Source: Methylomonas sp. LW13
GTDB lineage: Bacteria; Pseudomonadota; Gammaproteobacteria; Methylococcales; Methylomonadaceae
Assembly (NCBI RefSeq): GCF_016865255.1
Contig: NZ_CP033381.1
Coordinates: 2,790,001 to 2,854,000 of the forward strand
DNA length: 64,000 nt
Direction of reading: 5' to 3'
Notes under the pieces: model-generated
Told to the model about the DNA's origin: nothing
The model's database searches: none
The model's input: the letters and a program-made list of their open reading frames with translations, nothing else
Shown here: positions 8,613 to 16,749 of the stretch, piece after piece
Layout of the letters: every line of letters starts with the position of its first letter
How positions within the stretch are numbered: the stretch's first letter is position 1
Made by a program: the position numbers and the translations under genes

Positions 8613-8966
8613 TTAAACCTCTAAACGGTCACCTAGTGTAGCCGGATGAGAAATCACCAAGAACCGGACGTCCGCGCTGGATTCATTGAGGAATTGGTGT
8701 GGTGTCCCGGGATCAACTTCAATGCCTTGTCCTTCGGATAATGGGATGCGTTTGCCGTTTATTTCCAGAATGGCGCAACCTTCCAAAATATAGAAAAACT
8801 GGCGAGCGCTGGCGTGAAAATGACGTACTTCACTTGCGCCGGGCGGTACGCGTTCGGAGATCACCGACATGTCGGCTCGTTTTACGAGATGCCAGCCATC
8901 ACAGCCGTTTCCCCATGTGTAGTGCTCAGCGGATGAGCGGTCGATTGCTTGCATAAATTTTTCCAT
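8613..8966 (-). CDS. cupin-domain protein
   Basis: A small single-cupin protein of about 117 residues. Cupin motif 1 is seen in the EVRHFHASARQFFYILEG region and motif 2 in EVDPGTPHQFLNES, giving His and Glu/Gln metal ligands. Such proteins are small-molecule sensors, isomerases or dioxygenase-like enzymes. Its ATG overlaps the stop codon of the upstream hotdog gene by one base (TAATG), so the two are translationally coupled. An alternative Met lies four codons further in. Confidence 0.8.
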   Translation of the reverse strand: MEKFMQAIDRSSAEHYTWGNGCDGWHLVKRADMSVISERVPPGASEVRHFHASARQFFYILEGCAILEINGKRIPLSEGQGIEVDPGTPHQFLNESSADVRFLVISHPATLGDRLEV

Positions 8967-9391
8967 TAATTGGTTGCACCTTGAACGATAAACCACTCGA
9001 CGACGGCCGACATGACCACCACTCCCGCCCCATCGACAACCTCAACGGGAATTGCGGCCACTACCCGGCCTCGGGATGTCAGCTCAGTAGACCATCGCTC
9101 AGTCTCTTCAGCGGGGACATTGCATCTGGCCGACACCTGCCCTAATGCCGGCTTGCGAAACTTGGCCTCAAGCTTTCTGACCACCGGAACGATGCCTGAG
9201 GTACCGGAAAACTGCTGTGAAAGAAACGCACCGGACCCCGCCTCGGCAACCGCCAATAAGGCGCTGCCGTGAACGGTGCCGAGATGATTGGCGTATTGAG
9301 GGTTTTCCGGTAAGCAAACTAAAAAGCCGCTATCCGGGTTGGCTAGCTCTAAACCGAGCAACTGATTGAAAGGTAATTGCGAGACATCCAT
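8966..9391 (-). CDS. hotdog-fold thioesterase-like protein (DUF4442/PaaI-like)
   Basis: A 141-residue single hotdog domain with the helix motif ANHLGTVHGSALLAVAEAGSG, where the NHxGTxHG sequence is typical of PaaI/DUF4442 thioesterases that cleave acyl-CoA or acyl-carrier thioesters. The ATG at 9391 is preceded by a GGAGAG ribosome site; an ATG nine codons upstream lacks one. It is coupled to the cupin gene. The substrate is unknown. Confidence 0.75.
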   Translation of the reverse strand: MDVSQLPFNQLLGLELANPDSGFLVCLPENPQYANHLGTVHGSALLAVAEAGSGAFLSQQFSGTSGIVPVVRKLEAKFRKPALGQVSARCNVPAEETERWSTELTSRGRVVAAIPVEVVDGAGVVVMSAVVEWFIVQGATN

Positions 9392-9516
9392 GGCTGATTC
9401 TCTCCGATCGATGTTCAAATTAAGTGGGCTGCCGATGTTGGCAAGCTCTGTTCAACTACCATGCTAGATAAAGGGGTAGTGTACAAAAACAGGTTTTGGC
9501 CTCAAAGAACAGCATG

Positions 9517-9858
9517 TTATAAGTCGCTGTGTAGCAGTAACTTAATTTTCGTGCCTATTTGAATGGGATCCGCATCTGGTTCTATGCGCACCGATATATG
9601 ACCCAAGCTGATAGGGCACACAAACTGGAAAAAATTTCCATAGCGCACAAGCAGGTATTCCAAACCGCCGCAGTCGATGTTGCCTCGTTGCGAGGCCAAT
9701 TTAAGCAAGGTAGGATTGACCAACAGCTCTTCATATCTATCGCTCTCCGAACTGCTGGCGCCCAACATATTCGATTTTGCTTTCGATTCTAGCTGACCAT
9801 TTCTATAGATGGCGACGTAGCGAACACTCTCTGACAGCTTGAATATTTTTTCAATCAT
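9517..9858 (-). CDS. small hypothetical protein, roadblock-like
   Basis: A 113-residue soluble protein without signal peptide. Its pattern (an N-terminal strand VRYVAIYRNGQLES, a helix with LLVNPTLLKLAS, strands LEYLLVRYGNFFQFVCPI and a final helix) resembles the profilin/roadblock-like folds of small bacterial proteins, but I do not recognise a defined family. It lies alone with 125 bp before and 29 bp after it, and could be transcribed with the CYTH gene upstream. Confidence 0.5.
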   Translation of the reverse strand: MIEKIFKLSESVRYVAIYRNGQLESKAKSNMLGASSSESDRYEELLVNPTLLKLASQRGNIDCGGLEYLLVRYGNFFQFVCPISLGHISVRIEPDADPIQIGTKIKLLLHSDL

Positions 9859-9887
9859 AATTTCTCAACAAAGAACAAATAGCGTTG

Positions 9888-10430
9888 TTAGTTTCCGACA
9901 GTTTGCCTTGTCGTGCTAGGCAATTTTGCAAGCAAATCAACGTAGGCATCTTCTATTAGCTGATGATGGGAGACACCTAACTTTTCCAGCAATGCGTGCG
10001 CAATGGACACACCGGCTTCGTTAGGTTCACCCTCGCCAAGCACCACTTCCAATTCCAGAAAATCACCCAGTCCTTCGACTCTATCCAAATGCACTCGGGT
10101 TTTGCCGACCATAAACAATGTGCGGTGTTTTTGCACCCTACCGCGTTCACCATAAGCAAGCGTCAAGCTTTGCCGGAGTGTATCCGGCGATGCGGTGGGC
10201 GAAATCACATAAAAAGACTGTTTGGGATCTGCGCTGTCGGGGCGTTGATAGAAAATCAGCTGTCCGCCATGATCGGAGAAGGCGCGAAGTTTCAGCCTGC
10301 CATTAGAGCAAGGAAAAAAGGTATCGTCTTGGATGATTTCGATGGGCCCTTCATCGGCAATATTGACCACCAGCGGCCATAGTGATTCGATGCTGTCGAT
10401 TCGCGCTTTGATTTCAATATTTCTGGCCAT
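9888..10430 (-). CDS. CYTH-domain protein (class IV adenylate cyclase / thiamine-triphosphatase-like)
   Basis: A 180-residue CYTH-fold protein. The signature ExExK-like N-terminus is MARNIEIKARI, followed by the tunnel-fold pattern of charged strands (RLKLRAFSDHGGQLIFYQR, TRVHLDRVEGLGDFLELEVVL). Members bind organic or inorganic triphosphates and act as class IV adenylate cyclases or triphosphatases; which applies here cannot be decided. It starts 11 bp after the transglutaminase-like gene in the same direction. Confidence 0.8.
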   Translation of the reverse strand: MARNIEIKARIDSIESLWPLVVNIADEGPIEIIQDDTFFPCSNGRLKLRAFSDHGGQLIFYQRPDSADPKQSFYVISPTASPDTLRQSLTLAYGERGRVQKHRTLFMVGKTRVHLDRVEGLGDFLELEVVLGEGEPNEAGVSIAHALLEKLGVSHHQLIEDAYVDLLAKLPSTTRQTVGN

Positions 10431-10441
10431 ATTCGCTTCAG

Positions 10442-11028
10442 TTAGACAGTATGATTTTGACGGTCAACGTCCGGCAAGTTGTTATAAACCTGCTCGACGG
10501 TTTGGTGTTCGGTTAAGGCCCTGATGACGATCGGCAAGGGTTCCTCCCGGATGCCGGGTAAATCTTGTTCCAAAGCATTCACAATCGGGAACGCCAATTT
10601 TTCCAGCGGGGGGCAAAAGTCCGCGTTCACGCCGGGCTTATTGCCGCGCGCATCGATCCGGTACCAGCCGTATTGTTGCAGGTAAACCGCGTTCAAACCG
10701 TGCAGACAATAAGGAGGCTGGTCGCCGTCTATCGTCAACCGTTGGTAACACAGCCCGGCCGGAATACCGTTGGCGCGCAACAGCGCCGCCAGCAAATGGC
10801 TTTTGGCGTAACAGTAGCCGGTGCCGTGGATTAATACCTCGGAGGCTTTGCTGGTCACTGGATTCAGCCGGTAGTCCCAACTGTGTTTGATAACATCGCG
10901 AACGAATTCGAAACAGTGTTTGGCGATTTCTTCCTCATTGCCACAACCGTCCGCCAACTTTGCGGCTTGCGCGATTATCGCGGGATGTTGGCTATCGATA
11001 TAAAGGCTGCGTCCAGGTATGGTTTCAT
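10442..11028 (-). CDS. transglutaminase-like domain protein with damaged or fused N-terminus
   Basis: The frame ending at 10442 encodes a transglutaminase/arylamine-type cysteine-protease fold: GTGYCYAKSHLLAALLRANGIPAG with the nucleophile Cys, then YCLHGLNAVYL with His and WYRIDARGN with Asp. The conserved start (YIDSQHPAI) lies inside the neighbouring FMN-reductase reading frame and has no ATG, GTG or TTG close by. In the other frame an ATG at 11028 reads MKPYLDAAFI, which looks like the missing N-terminus; the frames would join if two bases (an extra AT near 10998-11003) were removed. Otherwise translation could start only at the TTG at 10957 or at a remote ATG at 11287. The entry spans to the inferred start. 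Confidence 0.6.
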
Positions 11029-11556
11029 CGCCGGTGATGGATTCACCGCGCGTTCGATTTCCGTTAATACGTCGGTAAGTAAAGAGAGTATTTCCGGCAT
11101 AGCCAGCAGGTCTGCTTCGCCGATGTTCGCGCTCGGCAACGGTAAAGTGATTGATGCCGCTTCGATCAGCGTTGCCGACATCGTGATCAAGGTTTCCCGG
11201 ATCGCGGCATCGGCATGATGGGCGCGGGGCATCGCGTTCAATACCGCCACCGGTTTGTAAGCAAAGCCCTCGAATGCCACCAACCAATCCAGCGCATTTT
11301 TGATGGTACCGGTAACGCCGTGGGCATATTCCGGGCTGGCGATCAGCAAGGCATCCGCAGTGGCGACTTCAATGCGTAATTGCGCCGCGATGGCCGGAGG
11401 CGCGGTTTCCAAATCCGGATTGTATAAGGGCAAGTCGCCAAGCCCGGAAAACAGACTGACATCAATCGAAGCCGGCGCCAAATGCCTTACAGTGCGTAGC
11501 ACGGCGGAATTGACGGACGCCGCCCGCAAGCTGCCGGATAAAGCCAGTATTTTCAT
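10975..11556 (-). CDS. NAD(P)H-dependent FMN reductase
   Basis: A 193-residue flavodoxin-like oxidoreductase. The FMN phosphate-binding loop GSLRAASVNSAVL opens the protein, and the second signature SPEYAHGVTGTIKNALDWL is present. Members reduce FMN, quinones or chromate with NAD(P)H. The last 20 residues (from MKPYL) look like the N-terminus of the next protein, so the natural C-terminus is probably near residue 174. It is the first gene of the minus-strand unit facing luxR, with a lux-box-like palindrome 147 bp upstream. Confidence 0.85.
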   Translation of the reverse strand: MKILALSGSLRAASVNSAVLRTVRHLAPASIDVSLFSGLGDLPLYNPDLETAPPAIAAQLRIEVATADALLIASPEYAHGVTGTIKNALDWLVAFEGFAYKPVAVLNAMPRAHHADAAIRETLITMSATLIEAASITLPLPSANIGEADLLAMPEILSLLTDVLTEIERAVNPSPAMKPYLDAAFISIANIPR

Positions 11557-11702
11557 TGCAACGCTAAGTATTGAACATCAAGGATAAAATGGTGACTGTT
11601 TAGTTTTCATCGGTTACTACTGAACAATCAAAAAAACGCTGCTGAAATACAGGGTAAATCTGAAACTCCTTGGATTAGACGCTATTTTCAAAGCTCCAAC
11701 AA

Positions 11703-11718
11703 CTGTCAATATTGACAG
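11703..11718. promoter_or_regulatory. perfect lux-box-like palindrome between FMN reductase and luxR genes
   Basis: The 16-mer CTGTCAATATTGACAG is a perfect 8+8 palindrome, preceded by the same CAACAA hexamer as the copy at 7663. It lies 106 bp before luxR and 147 bp before the divergent FMN-reductase gene, so it could serve either promoter or autoregulation. Confidence 0.65.
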
Positions 11719-11824
11719 CTTATATCGCCATTCTGCTTTGTAGGTAAAAACTCTGGACATATTGAGTTTCGGCGATTTCGCTCTTTAGGTTAAGCTTTCG
11801 AACAGTTCTAACGACGGTAAACCC

Positions 11825-12535
11825 ATGAAAGCCTGGCAAGAAATTCAACTTCAAGCGTTGCAGACGAGCGATAGCGAGCATCAGCTTATCCAAACCATTG
11901 TTTCATTGGGCGCGGAATTGGGTTTTGATTACTGTGCCTATGGACTTAGGTTGGCGCTGCCGCTGAGCAATCCGAAGATCGTGAAAATAAGTAATTATCC
12001 ATCGGCTTGGCAAGCGCAATATCAAACAAAAAACTATTGTGCGATCGATCCCACCGTCAAACACGCTCTGTACTCGCCTTTGCCTATCCTTTGGACGGAC
12101 GGTTTGTTCGCTTCAACGGCGGCGTTTTGGGAGGAAGCGCGTTCCTTCGGATTGCGTTATGGTTGGGCGCAATCCATCCGGGATGTCCATGGCGCCACCG
12201 GCATGCTGACGTTGGCGCGATCCGATGAGCCGCTGACCGAAACCGAGCTTGCGGACAAGGCTTTTAAAATGGCTTGGTTGACCCAAAATGCGCATATTGC
12301 CCTATCGCGCCGCTTGTTGCCCAAATTGCTGCCGGAAGCGGATGCGAAACTGTCGAACCGAGAGATTGCGGTATTACGCTGGACTGCCGATGGGAAAACC
12401 GCCGGCGAAATCGGCGGCATCATGAAAATAACCGAGCGGACTGTTAATTTTCATATCAGCAATGCTGCGGCGAAATTAAATGCCAGCAACAAAACCGCAG
12501 CGGCCGTTAAAGCGGCGCTGCTCGGTTTTTTGTAA
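11825..12535 (+). CDS. LuxR-family autoinducer-binding transcriptional regulator
   Basis: A 236-residue two-domain quorum-sensing-type regulator. The N-terminal half has the acyl-homoserine-lactone pocket pattern (WQAQYQTKNYCAIDPTV, then ILWTDG and GLRYGWAQSI, carrying the conserved Trp, Tyr, Asp and Trp positions). The C-terminal half is a LuxR helix-turn-helix (LSNREIAVLRWTADGKTAGEI ... TVNFHISNAAAKL). No LuxI synthase is in the window, so it is locally a solo receptor. The two near-identical palindromes at 7669 and 11703 are its likely operators. Confidence 0.9.
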   Translation: MKAWQEIQLQALQTSDSEHQLIQTIVSLGAELGFDYCAYGLRLALPLSNPKIVKISNYPSAWQAQYQTKNYCAIDPTVKHALYSPLPILWTDGLFASTAAFWEEARSFGLRYGWAQSIRDVHGATGMLTLARSDEPLTETELADKAFKMAWLTQNAHIALSRRLLPKLLPEADAKLSNREIAVLRWTADGKTAGEIGGIMKITERTVNFHISNAAAKLNASNKTAAAVKAALLGFL

Positions 12536-12563
12536 CAACCATCCAACTGGAGTCCATTCAAGC

Positions 12564-13112
12564 TTATCCCAACCCAACCGCCGTCACAAAGCGAAACCAA
12601 AGCACGCCCAGAATGATGCAGCTTGAAGCCCAAGTCGCAAAGCGATACGGCACCCAGTTTACCGCCATATAAATGACGGCATGGACATACCTGAGTACAA
12701 CAAAAGCCCAGGCAAGCGCGATTTGAACGGTGTCCACTTCTTTCTCGACAAGCATCAATAGGCAAATCACATAAAAAAGCGCGGGTACTTGCATTAGATT
12801 ATTGAACGTTCGAGCCGGACGCTCGAATCGATCGTCGGCTGGAACATCCGCCTTGTAATCCGCGAAATACCTGATCGACGCATGTCCTCGAATAACGGCA
12901 ACATTGCGTGCGACGACCATCGTCAGCCATACCAAAGCCGTCAGCGTAAAGAGCGTGGCCATGGGAGACACAAGCAGCTCCGGTGGAACAGCCCGATGTT
13001 CACCGGCTAATAGCCAAAATAACCATGCTGCGACTGATCCGACTATGATGCAAGGAGCCGTGTAAATCCGAGGCAACGAGATATTGGTGGCAGTAGAATT
13101 TATTGGCGACAT
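12564..13112 (-). CDS. MAPEG family membrane protein
   Basis: A membrane protein of about 182 residues with four hydrophobic segments. The MAPEG signature ERPARTFNNLMQVPALFYV is followed by a WAFVVLRYVHAVIYM helix, as in bacterial members of this eicosanoid/glutathione-metabolism family, whose role is usually unknown. The ATG at 13112 has an AGGAG site seven bases upstream and is preferred over the ATG at 13169. It is divergent from the HxlR regulator gene, which probably controls it. Confidence 0.85.
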   Translation of the reverse strand: MSPINSTATNISLPRIYTAPCIIVGSVAAWLFWLLAGEHRAVPPELLVSPMATLFTLTALVWLTMVVARNVAVIRGHASIRYFADYKADVPADDRFERPARTFNNLMQVPALFYVICLLMLVEKEVDTVQIALAWAFVVLRYVHAVIYMAVNWVPYRFATWASSCIILGVLWFRFVTAVGLG

Positions 13113-13161
13113 ATACGATCTCCTGATGAATGTGGTTTGCGGAATAAGCTTCGATTGATAT

Positions 13162-13209
13162 ACTTGCAATATGCAACTAATTATCCCATTTCAATTGCAA
13201 AACGCAAGT
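13162..13209. promoter_or_regulatory. operator region between MAPEG and HxlR genes
   Basis: Two related blocks, ACTTGCAATATGCAACT (13162-13178) and ATTGCAAAACGCAAGT (13194-13209), form an interrupted inverted repeat with outer arms ACTTGC and GCAAGT. It lies just before the HxlR start and within the divergent promoter, as expected for an HxlR operator. Confidence 0.5.
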
Positions 13210-13220
13210 AAATAAGCCAA

Positions 13221-13637
13221 ATGTCCGACTCGAAACTCGAAACTAGATGCCCAATTGATTATGCCCTTGAAGTGTTCGGAGACCGGTGGACGCTGATCGT
13301 ACTCCGCGATCTGATGCTAAGTGGCAAACGGCACTACCGGGAGTTGATGACTTCGAAAGAAGGAATCGCAACCAATATTTTGGCTTCGCGACTGAAAAAA
13401 ATGGAAGCGGACGGACTCGTCATCCGTAAACACAAGCCTGAAGACAAACGCCAAGTGTTTTATGAGCTAACGGAAAAAGCGCTCGATCTGGTGCCTGTGC
13501 TACTCGAAATTAGCCGTTGGAGTGTCATTTACGACCAGCATACGGCAGCTCCTCCGGAACTCATGCGCCGCTATCGAGAAGAGCCGCAGCAGCTGATAGC
13601 CGATTTGCAGGAAGCGGCACGAATTCGGCAATCCTGA
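13221..13637 (+). CDS. HxlR-family winged-helix transcriptional regulator
   Basis: A 138-residue HxlR-type regulator. It has the CPIDYALEVFGDRWTLIVLRDLM entry helix with a conserved Cys, the recognition part GIATNILASRLKKMEADGLV and the wing PEDKRQVFYELTEKA. HxlR proteins sense redox or electrophiles through cysteine, and often repress a divergent gene, here the MAPEG gene. An imperfect hairpin with arms TCGTTTT and AAAACGA directly after the stop may help termination. The 288 bp that follow hold no gene. Confidence 0.9.
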   Translation: MSDSKLETRCPIDYALEVFGDRWTLIVLRDLMLSGKRHYRELMTSKEGIATNILASRLKKMEADGLVIRKHKPEDKRQVFYELTEKALDLVPVLLEISRWSVIYDQHTAAPPELMRRYREEPQQLIADLQEAARIRQS

Positions 13638-13925
13638 TCGTTTTGCAACAAAAACGAAAATCCGGAGGGCCATGGATAATCTGAACAGTGTGAAGCACAT
13701 CGTTCGTGATCGGTGTGGTTCGTGAATTCAACGCTCCCAATGCCTTCCATCTAAGACTGGTAATTCTGTTCCGTCTGGCTGTTTTTGACCGAACTGATAC
13801 CTTCTGGCATTTGACCCAATGACAGCTCACATCTCACGTGCATTTGACCTCCCCGTGAAGATTTCGTGACTTTTCCGATTGCACAATGGCCGCGCCATTT
13901 GGCATTCATATTAAGGAGAATCACG

Positions 13926-14753
13926 ATGCAAAAAAACCATGCTTTTACGCTGTCGGCGCTGTTGTTAGCGGCCAGTGCGGCACCTTTAAGTTCGGCAGAG
14001 GCCGCGCAGGTCACGCTGAGTTTCAGCAATTTATCTGCTGCCAACGGGCCGGCCTTGAGTCCGTTTTTCATCGCCTTGCACGACGGTTCGTTCGACGCGT
14101 TCGATGTCGGCACCACTGCGTCGTCGGCCATCGAAGCGATTGCCGAATTAGGCAGCGGCGCCGGTTTGTCGTCGGCATTCGCGGCCAGCAGCGCGGCAGC
14201 GGCCGGCGGTTCCAGCGCGACGGTGACCGCGTCGGTCAACGCCTTCGGCCCTGGCATTTTCCTGCCCGGCGCCAAAGGCAGCGTCACCCTGGATCTGGAC
14301 CCGGTGAAAAACCGTTATCTGAGTTATTTCGCGATGGTGGTGCCGTCCAACGACCGTTTCGTCGGTAACGATTCGCCGACCGAAATCGAATTGTTCGACG
14401 CCCAAGGCCATTTCACCGGCGGCACCTTCGTCGAGAACGGCAGCAGCATTTGGGACGCCGGCACCGAACTGGACGGCACCACTGGCGCGGCGTTCCTGGT
14501 CGGGTCTAACGCGGCGGATAGCCCGGCGCAAAACGGCACGATTCAGGCCAACCACGACTTCGCGGTCTATGCCGGATTAGGAACGCCGGCCGGTTACAAC
14601 TTTACCGACCTGCCCGGCGCCAATACGCCGCTGCTGCAAATCAGCGCGGTGTCGCAAGTGCCGGCTCCGGCGGCGGCATGGTTGTTCGGCAGCGCGTTGC
14701 CGTTGTTCGGTTGGTTCCGGAAGCGCGCGCCGGTGTCGGCTTTGCCGGCTTGA
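13926..14753 (+). CDS. spondin-domain PEP-CTERM sorting protein
   Basis: A 275-residue exported protein. It has a signal peptide cut near AEAAQ, a spondin-N-type domain (TLSFSNLSAANGPALSPFF, HDGSFDAFDVG, ASSAIEAIAELG) that binds metal in relatives, and a C-terminal PEP-CTERM-like sorting tail VPAPAAAWLFGSALPLFGW followed by RKR. Such tails are cut by exosortase. The ATG at 13926 has an AAGGAG site; the frame is open 20 codons upstream. The coding sequence is markedly more GC-rich than the genes before 13.6 kb. It is convergent with the cupredoxin gene. Confidence 0.85.
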   Translation: MQKNHAFTLSALLLAASAAPLSSAEAAQVTLSFSNLSAANGPALSPFFIALHDGSFDAFDVGTTASSAIEAIAELGSGAGLSSAFAASSAAAAGGSSATVTASVNAFGPGIFLPGAKGSVTLDLDPVKNRYLSYFAMVVPSNDRFVGNDSPTEIELFDAQGHFTGGTFVENGSSIWDAGTELDGTTGAAFLVGSNAADSPAQNGTIQANHDFAVYAGLGTPAGYNFTDLPGANTPLLQISAVSQVPAPAAAWLFGSALPLFGWFRKRAPVSALPA

Positions 14754-14813
14754 GGCGGTCGCTTCAACGCAGTGGAGTGCAAAACTAGATTTGTACTCCA
14801 GCTTCGCACCGCA

Positions 14814-15461
14814 TCAAAACCCGTCGCCGTAACCCTGATTTTGCAAGCTGGCTGGCGGCTTGCCGGTGGGGAAGCGGGCTTTCAATTCCACCGTCACCGC
14901 GAGTTCACCGGCCGGTACGCTGACGATTTGCTCGGCCGTTTGTTCGGCTGCGTCCGGATGCCAAAAGCTCAGGCGGTAGCGGCCCTCCGGCAAATCCAGC
15001 GTCCAGCGGCCCTCGGCGTCGGAAACCGCAAGGTAATCGGCATCGCTGACGTAGACGTAACCCAGCATCCAATCGTGAATGTTACAACCCAGCGCGACGA
15101 TGCCGGGCTGGTCGAAGCGCACCGGTTCGCGCGGCACGCCGCTATAGAGCTTGATCTCAAATCGCTTGGCTGCGGAAAACGAATAGACGTGGTGCTTGAT
15201 CGCGTCGCTGTTCGGAAAATACACCGGTGTGCCGCTGCGCACCGCCAACACGTGCGGGACAAACTCGCGGCTTTTCTGGTCCAAGGCCATGGCCGCCGGC
15301 GCCGGCGGCGCTTTGACCCGGCCGGCGGCATCCAAGGCTTGGGCGGCGACCACCAGATCGGCCAACGGCCGGCCGCCGGCTAAGGCTTTACCCGCCAATT
15401 CCGCAGCCGGCGCGACGGCGGCCCAGGCCGTTAAAAAAACAGCCGGTAAGCGACTTGCCAC
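14814..15461 (-). CDS. periplasmic cupredoxin-like (methylamine-utilisation-like) protein
   Basis: A 215-residue exported protein with an N-terminal signal peptide. The first domain is cupredoxin-like: HH at 90-91 and CNIHDWM at 126-132 give the His, Cys, His and Met ligands of a type 1 copper site. The second is a carboxypeptidase-regulatory-like beta domain (GRWTLDLPEGRYRLSFWHP). Proteins of this layout are often annotated as methylamine utilisation proteins. Its start overlaps the end of the porin gene by 31 bp; it is the last gene of the operon with the two-component system. Confidence 0.8.
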   Translation of the reverse strand: MASRLPAVFLTAWAAVAPAAELAGKALAGGRPLADLVVAAQALDAAGRVKAPPAPAAMALDQKSREFVPHVLAVRSGTPVYFPNSDAIKHHVYSFSAAKRFEIKLYSGVPREPVRFDQPGIVALGCNIHDWMLGYVYVSDADYLAVSDAEGRWTLDLPEGRYRLSFWHPDAAEQTAEQIVSVPAGELAVTVELKARFPTGKPPASLQNQGYGDGF

Positions 15462-16666
15462 AGTGTGTCCTCCTGATAAGCGGCTTCGCCGCGTTCCTGG
15501 CGCGCCGGACGGGCGCTGAAAATGCGGCTGAATTCGACATTCAATTGATGGTGCTGGGCAAAGGTCAGATTGTAATTGACGGTCCAGGCTTGGCCGTGTT
15601 CGCCGTTGCGGTCTTGCGGCAGGTAATCGCGTTCGTCGCTACCGAAGCGTTCGTAGCGCACGCTGAAACGGCCATCGCCCAGCGGCCGGCTCAGCAACCA
15701 GGATGCCGACCAAAAGCCGACGTCGACCGCGCGCAAATCGCCAAGCAATTCGCCCATGCTGGTTCGCCCGGTCATTGCTTGTGAAATCAAAGTGGTTTCC
15801 CAGGGCAATTCGGCTTTGGCGCCCAAACTCCAGAAGCGGGTGTGCCAGCCGTACTGGCCGGCGGACAGCGCGGCCGGATCGGCGTTGTTGTCGTAATACA
15901 GCGCGCGCAAGGTGTAACGCTGGGGCCGTTCGGCGGCGATGCCGGCGTAAAAGCCGGGGCGGCCGTCCACTTCGACGAAGGTCTGGCTGGCCTTGGCCTG
16001 CTTCGGAAACAGCGCCGGTATGGCGATGCCTTCCGGCAGACGCAGGCGGCCGGTCAACGTGGATTCGAAGTCGTGCAAACTCCAGCCGCGCCAGGCCAAC
16101 ATCAGGCCGGCGGTATCATTGTTGGCCAAACCGGCGCCGAACACGCCGAGTTTGTCGCCGGCTTCGGTCTGGTAATCCACACGTAACTCGCCGCCGAAAG
16201 TACGCAATTCCTCGCTGACCCAGGCGTTGATCGTCGACGAACTTAGCGTGTACGGGCTGCTCCAGGCGGTGCCGGTGTTTTCCAACGAAATCGGCGGAAA
16301 GAACATGCCCAAGCGCCCGGCCAGACGCCAGCCGGCGGCACCGACCGGCCGGTAGGCCAGATAGGCTTCGGTCAAGTCCAGCGGTGTCGATTGACGGTCG
16401 GCGTATTTGACGGTGGCGTTCAGCATCGAATCCCAGTCCAACCGCACCTGCAACGTGGCGGCAGCTTCGTTTACCCTCCAGCGGTCGCGTTCGCCGCCGG
16501 CGCGCAGTTTGCCAAGACCGTTCTCCAGCTCGCCCGGCGCGGCGTCGCTGTGTTGGTAGCGCAGGTCCAGCAGGCCGTGCCAGGTCACTTCCGGAAATTG
16601 GCCGTCGTCGGCTCGGCAGATCTGCATCATCAAACCGAAAAGCGTCAGCAGAAGAAGCGACTGCAT
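15431..16666 (-). CDS. outer-membrane porin-like beta-barrel
   Basis: A protein of about 411 residues starting with a clean signal peptide (MQSLLLLTLFGLMMQICRA). The mature part has alternating amphipathic strands throughout (e.g. TWHGLLDLRYQ, LQVRLDWDSMLNATVKY) and ends in a terminal Phe (AYRLFF), as outer-membrane barrels do. An upstream ATG at 16747 is only two bases after the kinase stop, but the signal peptide supports 16666. It is probably a metal or small-solute porin co-expressed with the cupredoxin. Confidence 0.75.
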   Translation of the reverse strand: MQSLLLLTLFGLMMQICRADDGQFPEVTWHGLLDLRYQHSDAAPGELENGLGKLRAGGERDRWRVNEAAATLQVRLDWDSMLNATVKYADRQSTPLDLTEAYLAYRPVGAAGWRLAGRLGMFFPPISLENTGTAWSSPYTLSSSTINAWVSEELRTFGGELRVDYQTEAGDKLGVFGAGLANNDTAGLMLAWRGWSLHDFESTLTGRLRLPEGIAIPALFPKQAKASQTFVEVDGRPGFYAGIAAERPQRYTLRALYYDNNADPAALSAGQYGWHTRFWSLGAKAELPWETTLISQAMTGRTSMGELLGDLRAVDVGFWSASWLLSRPLGDGRFSVRYERFGSDERDYLPQDRNGEHGQAWTVNYNLTFAQHHQLNVEFSRIFSARPARQERGEAAYQEDTLWQVAYRLFF

Positions 16667-16749
16667 TAGGCAGGGTGGCTTCCAGCTTTGCCGCTGCTGC
16701 GGGAACGAGCTTGGCGGGACCGGGAATCGAGCGGCCAATAACAGCATGT

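Noticed and set aside
3385..11556. Run of small same-strand genes, possible integron cassette array
   Set aside because: Gaps are short, many genes overlap, and no attC-like site or integrase was found; it reads as operons.
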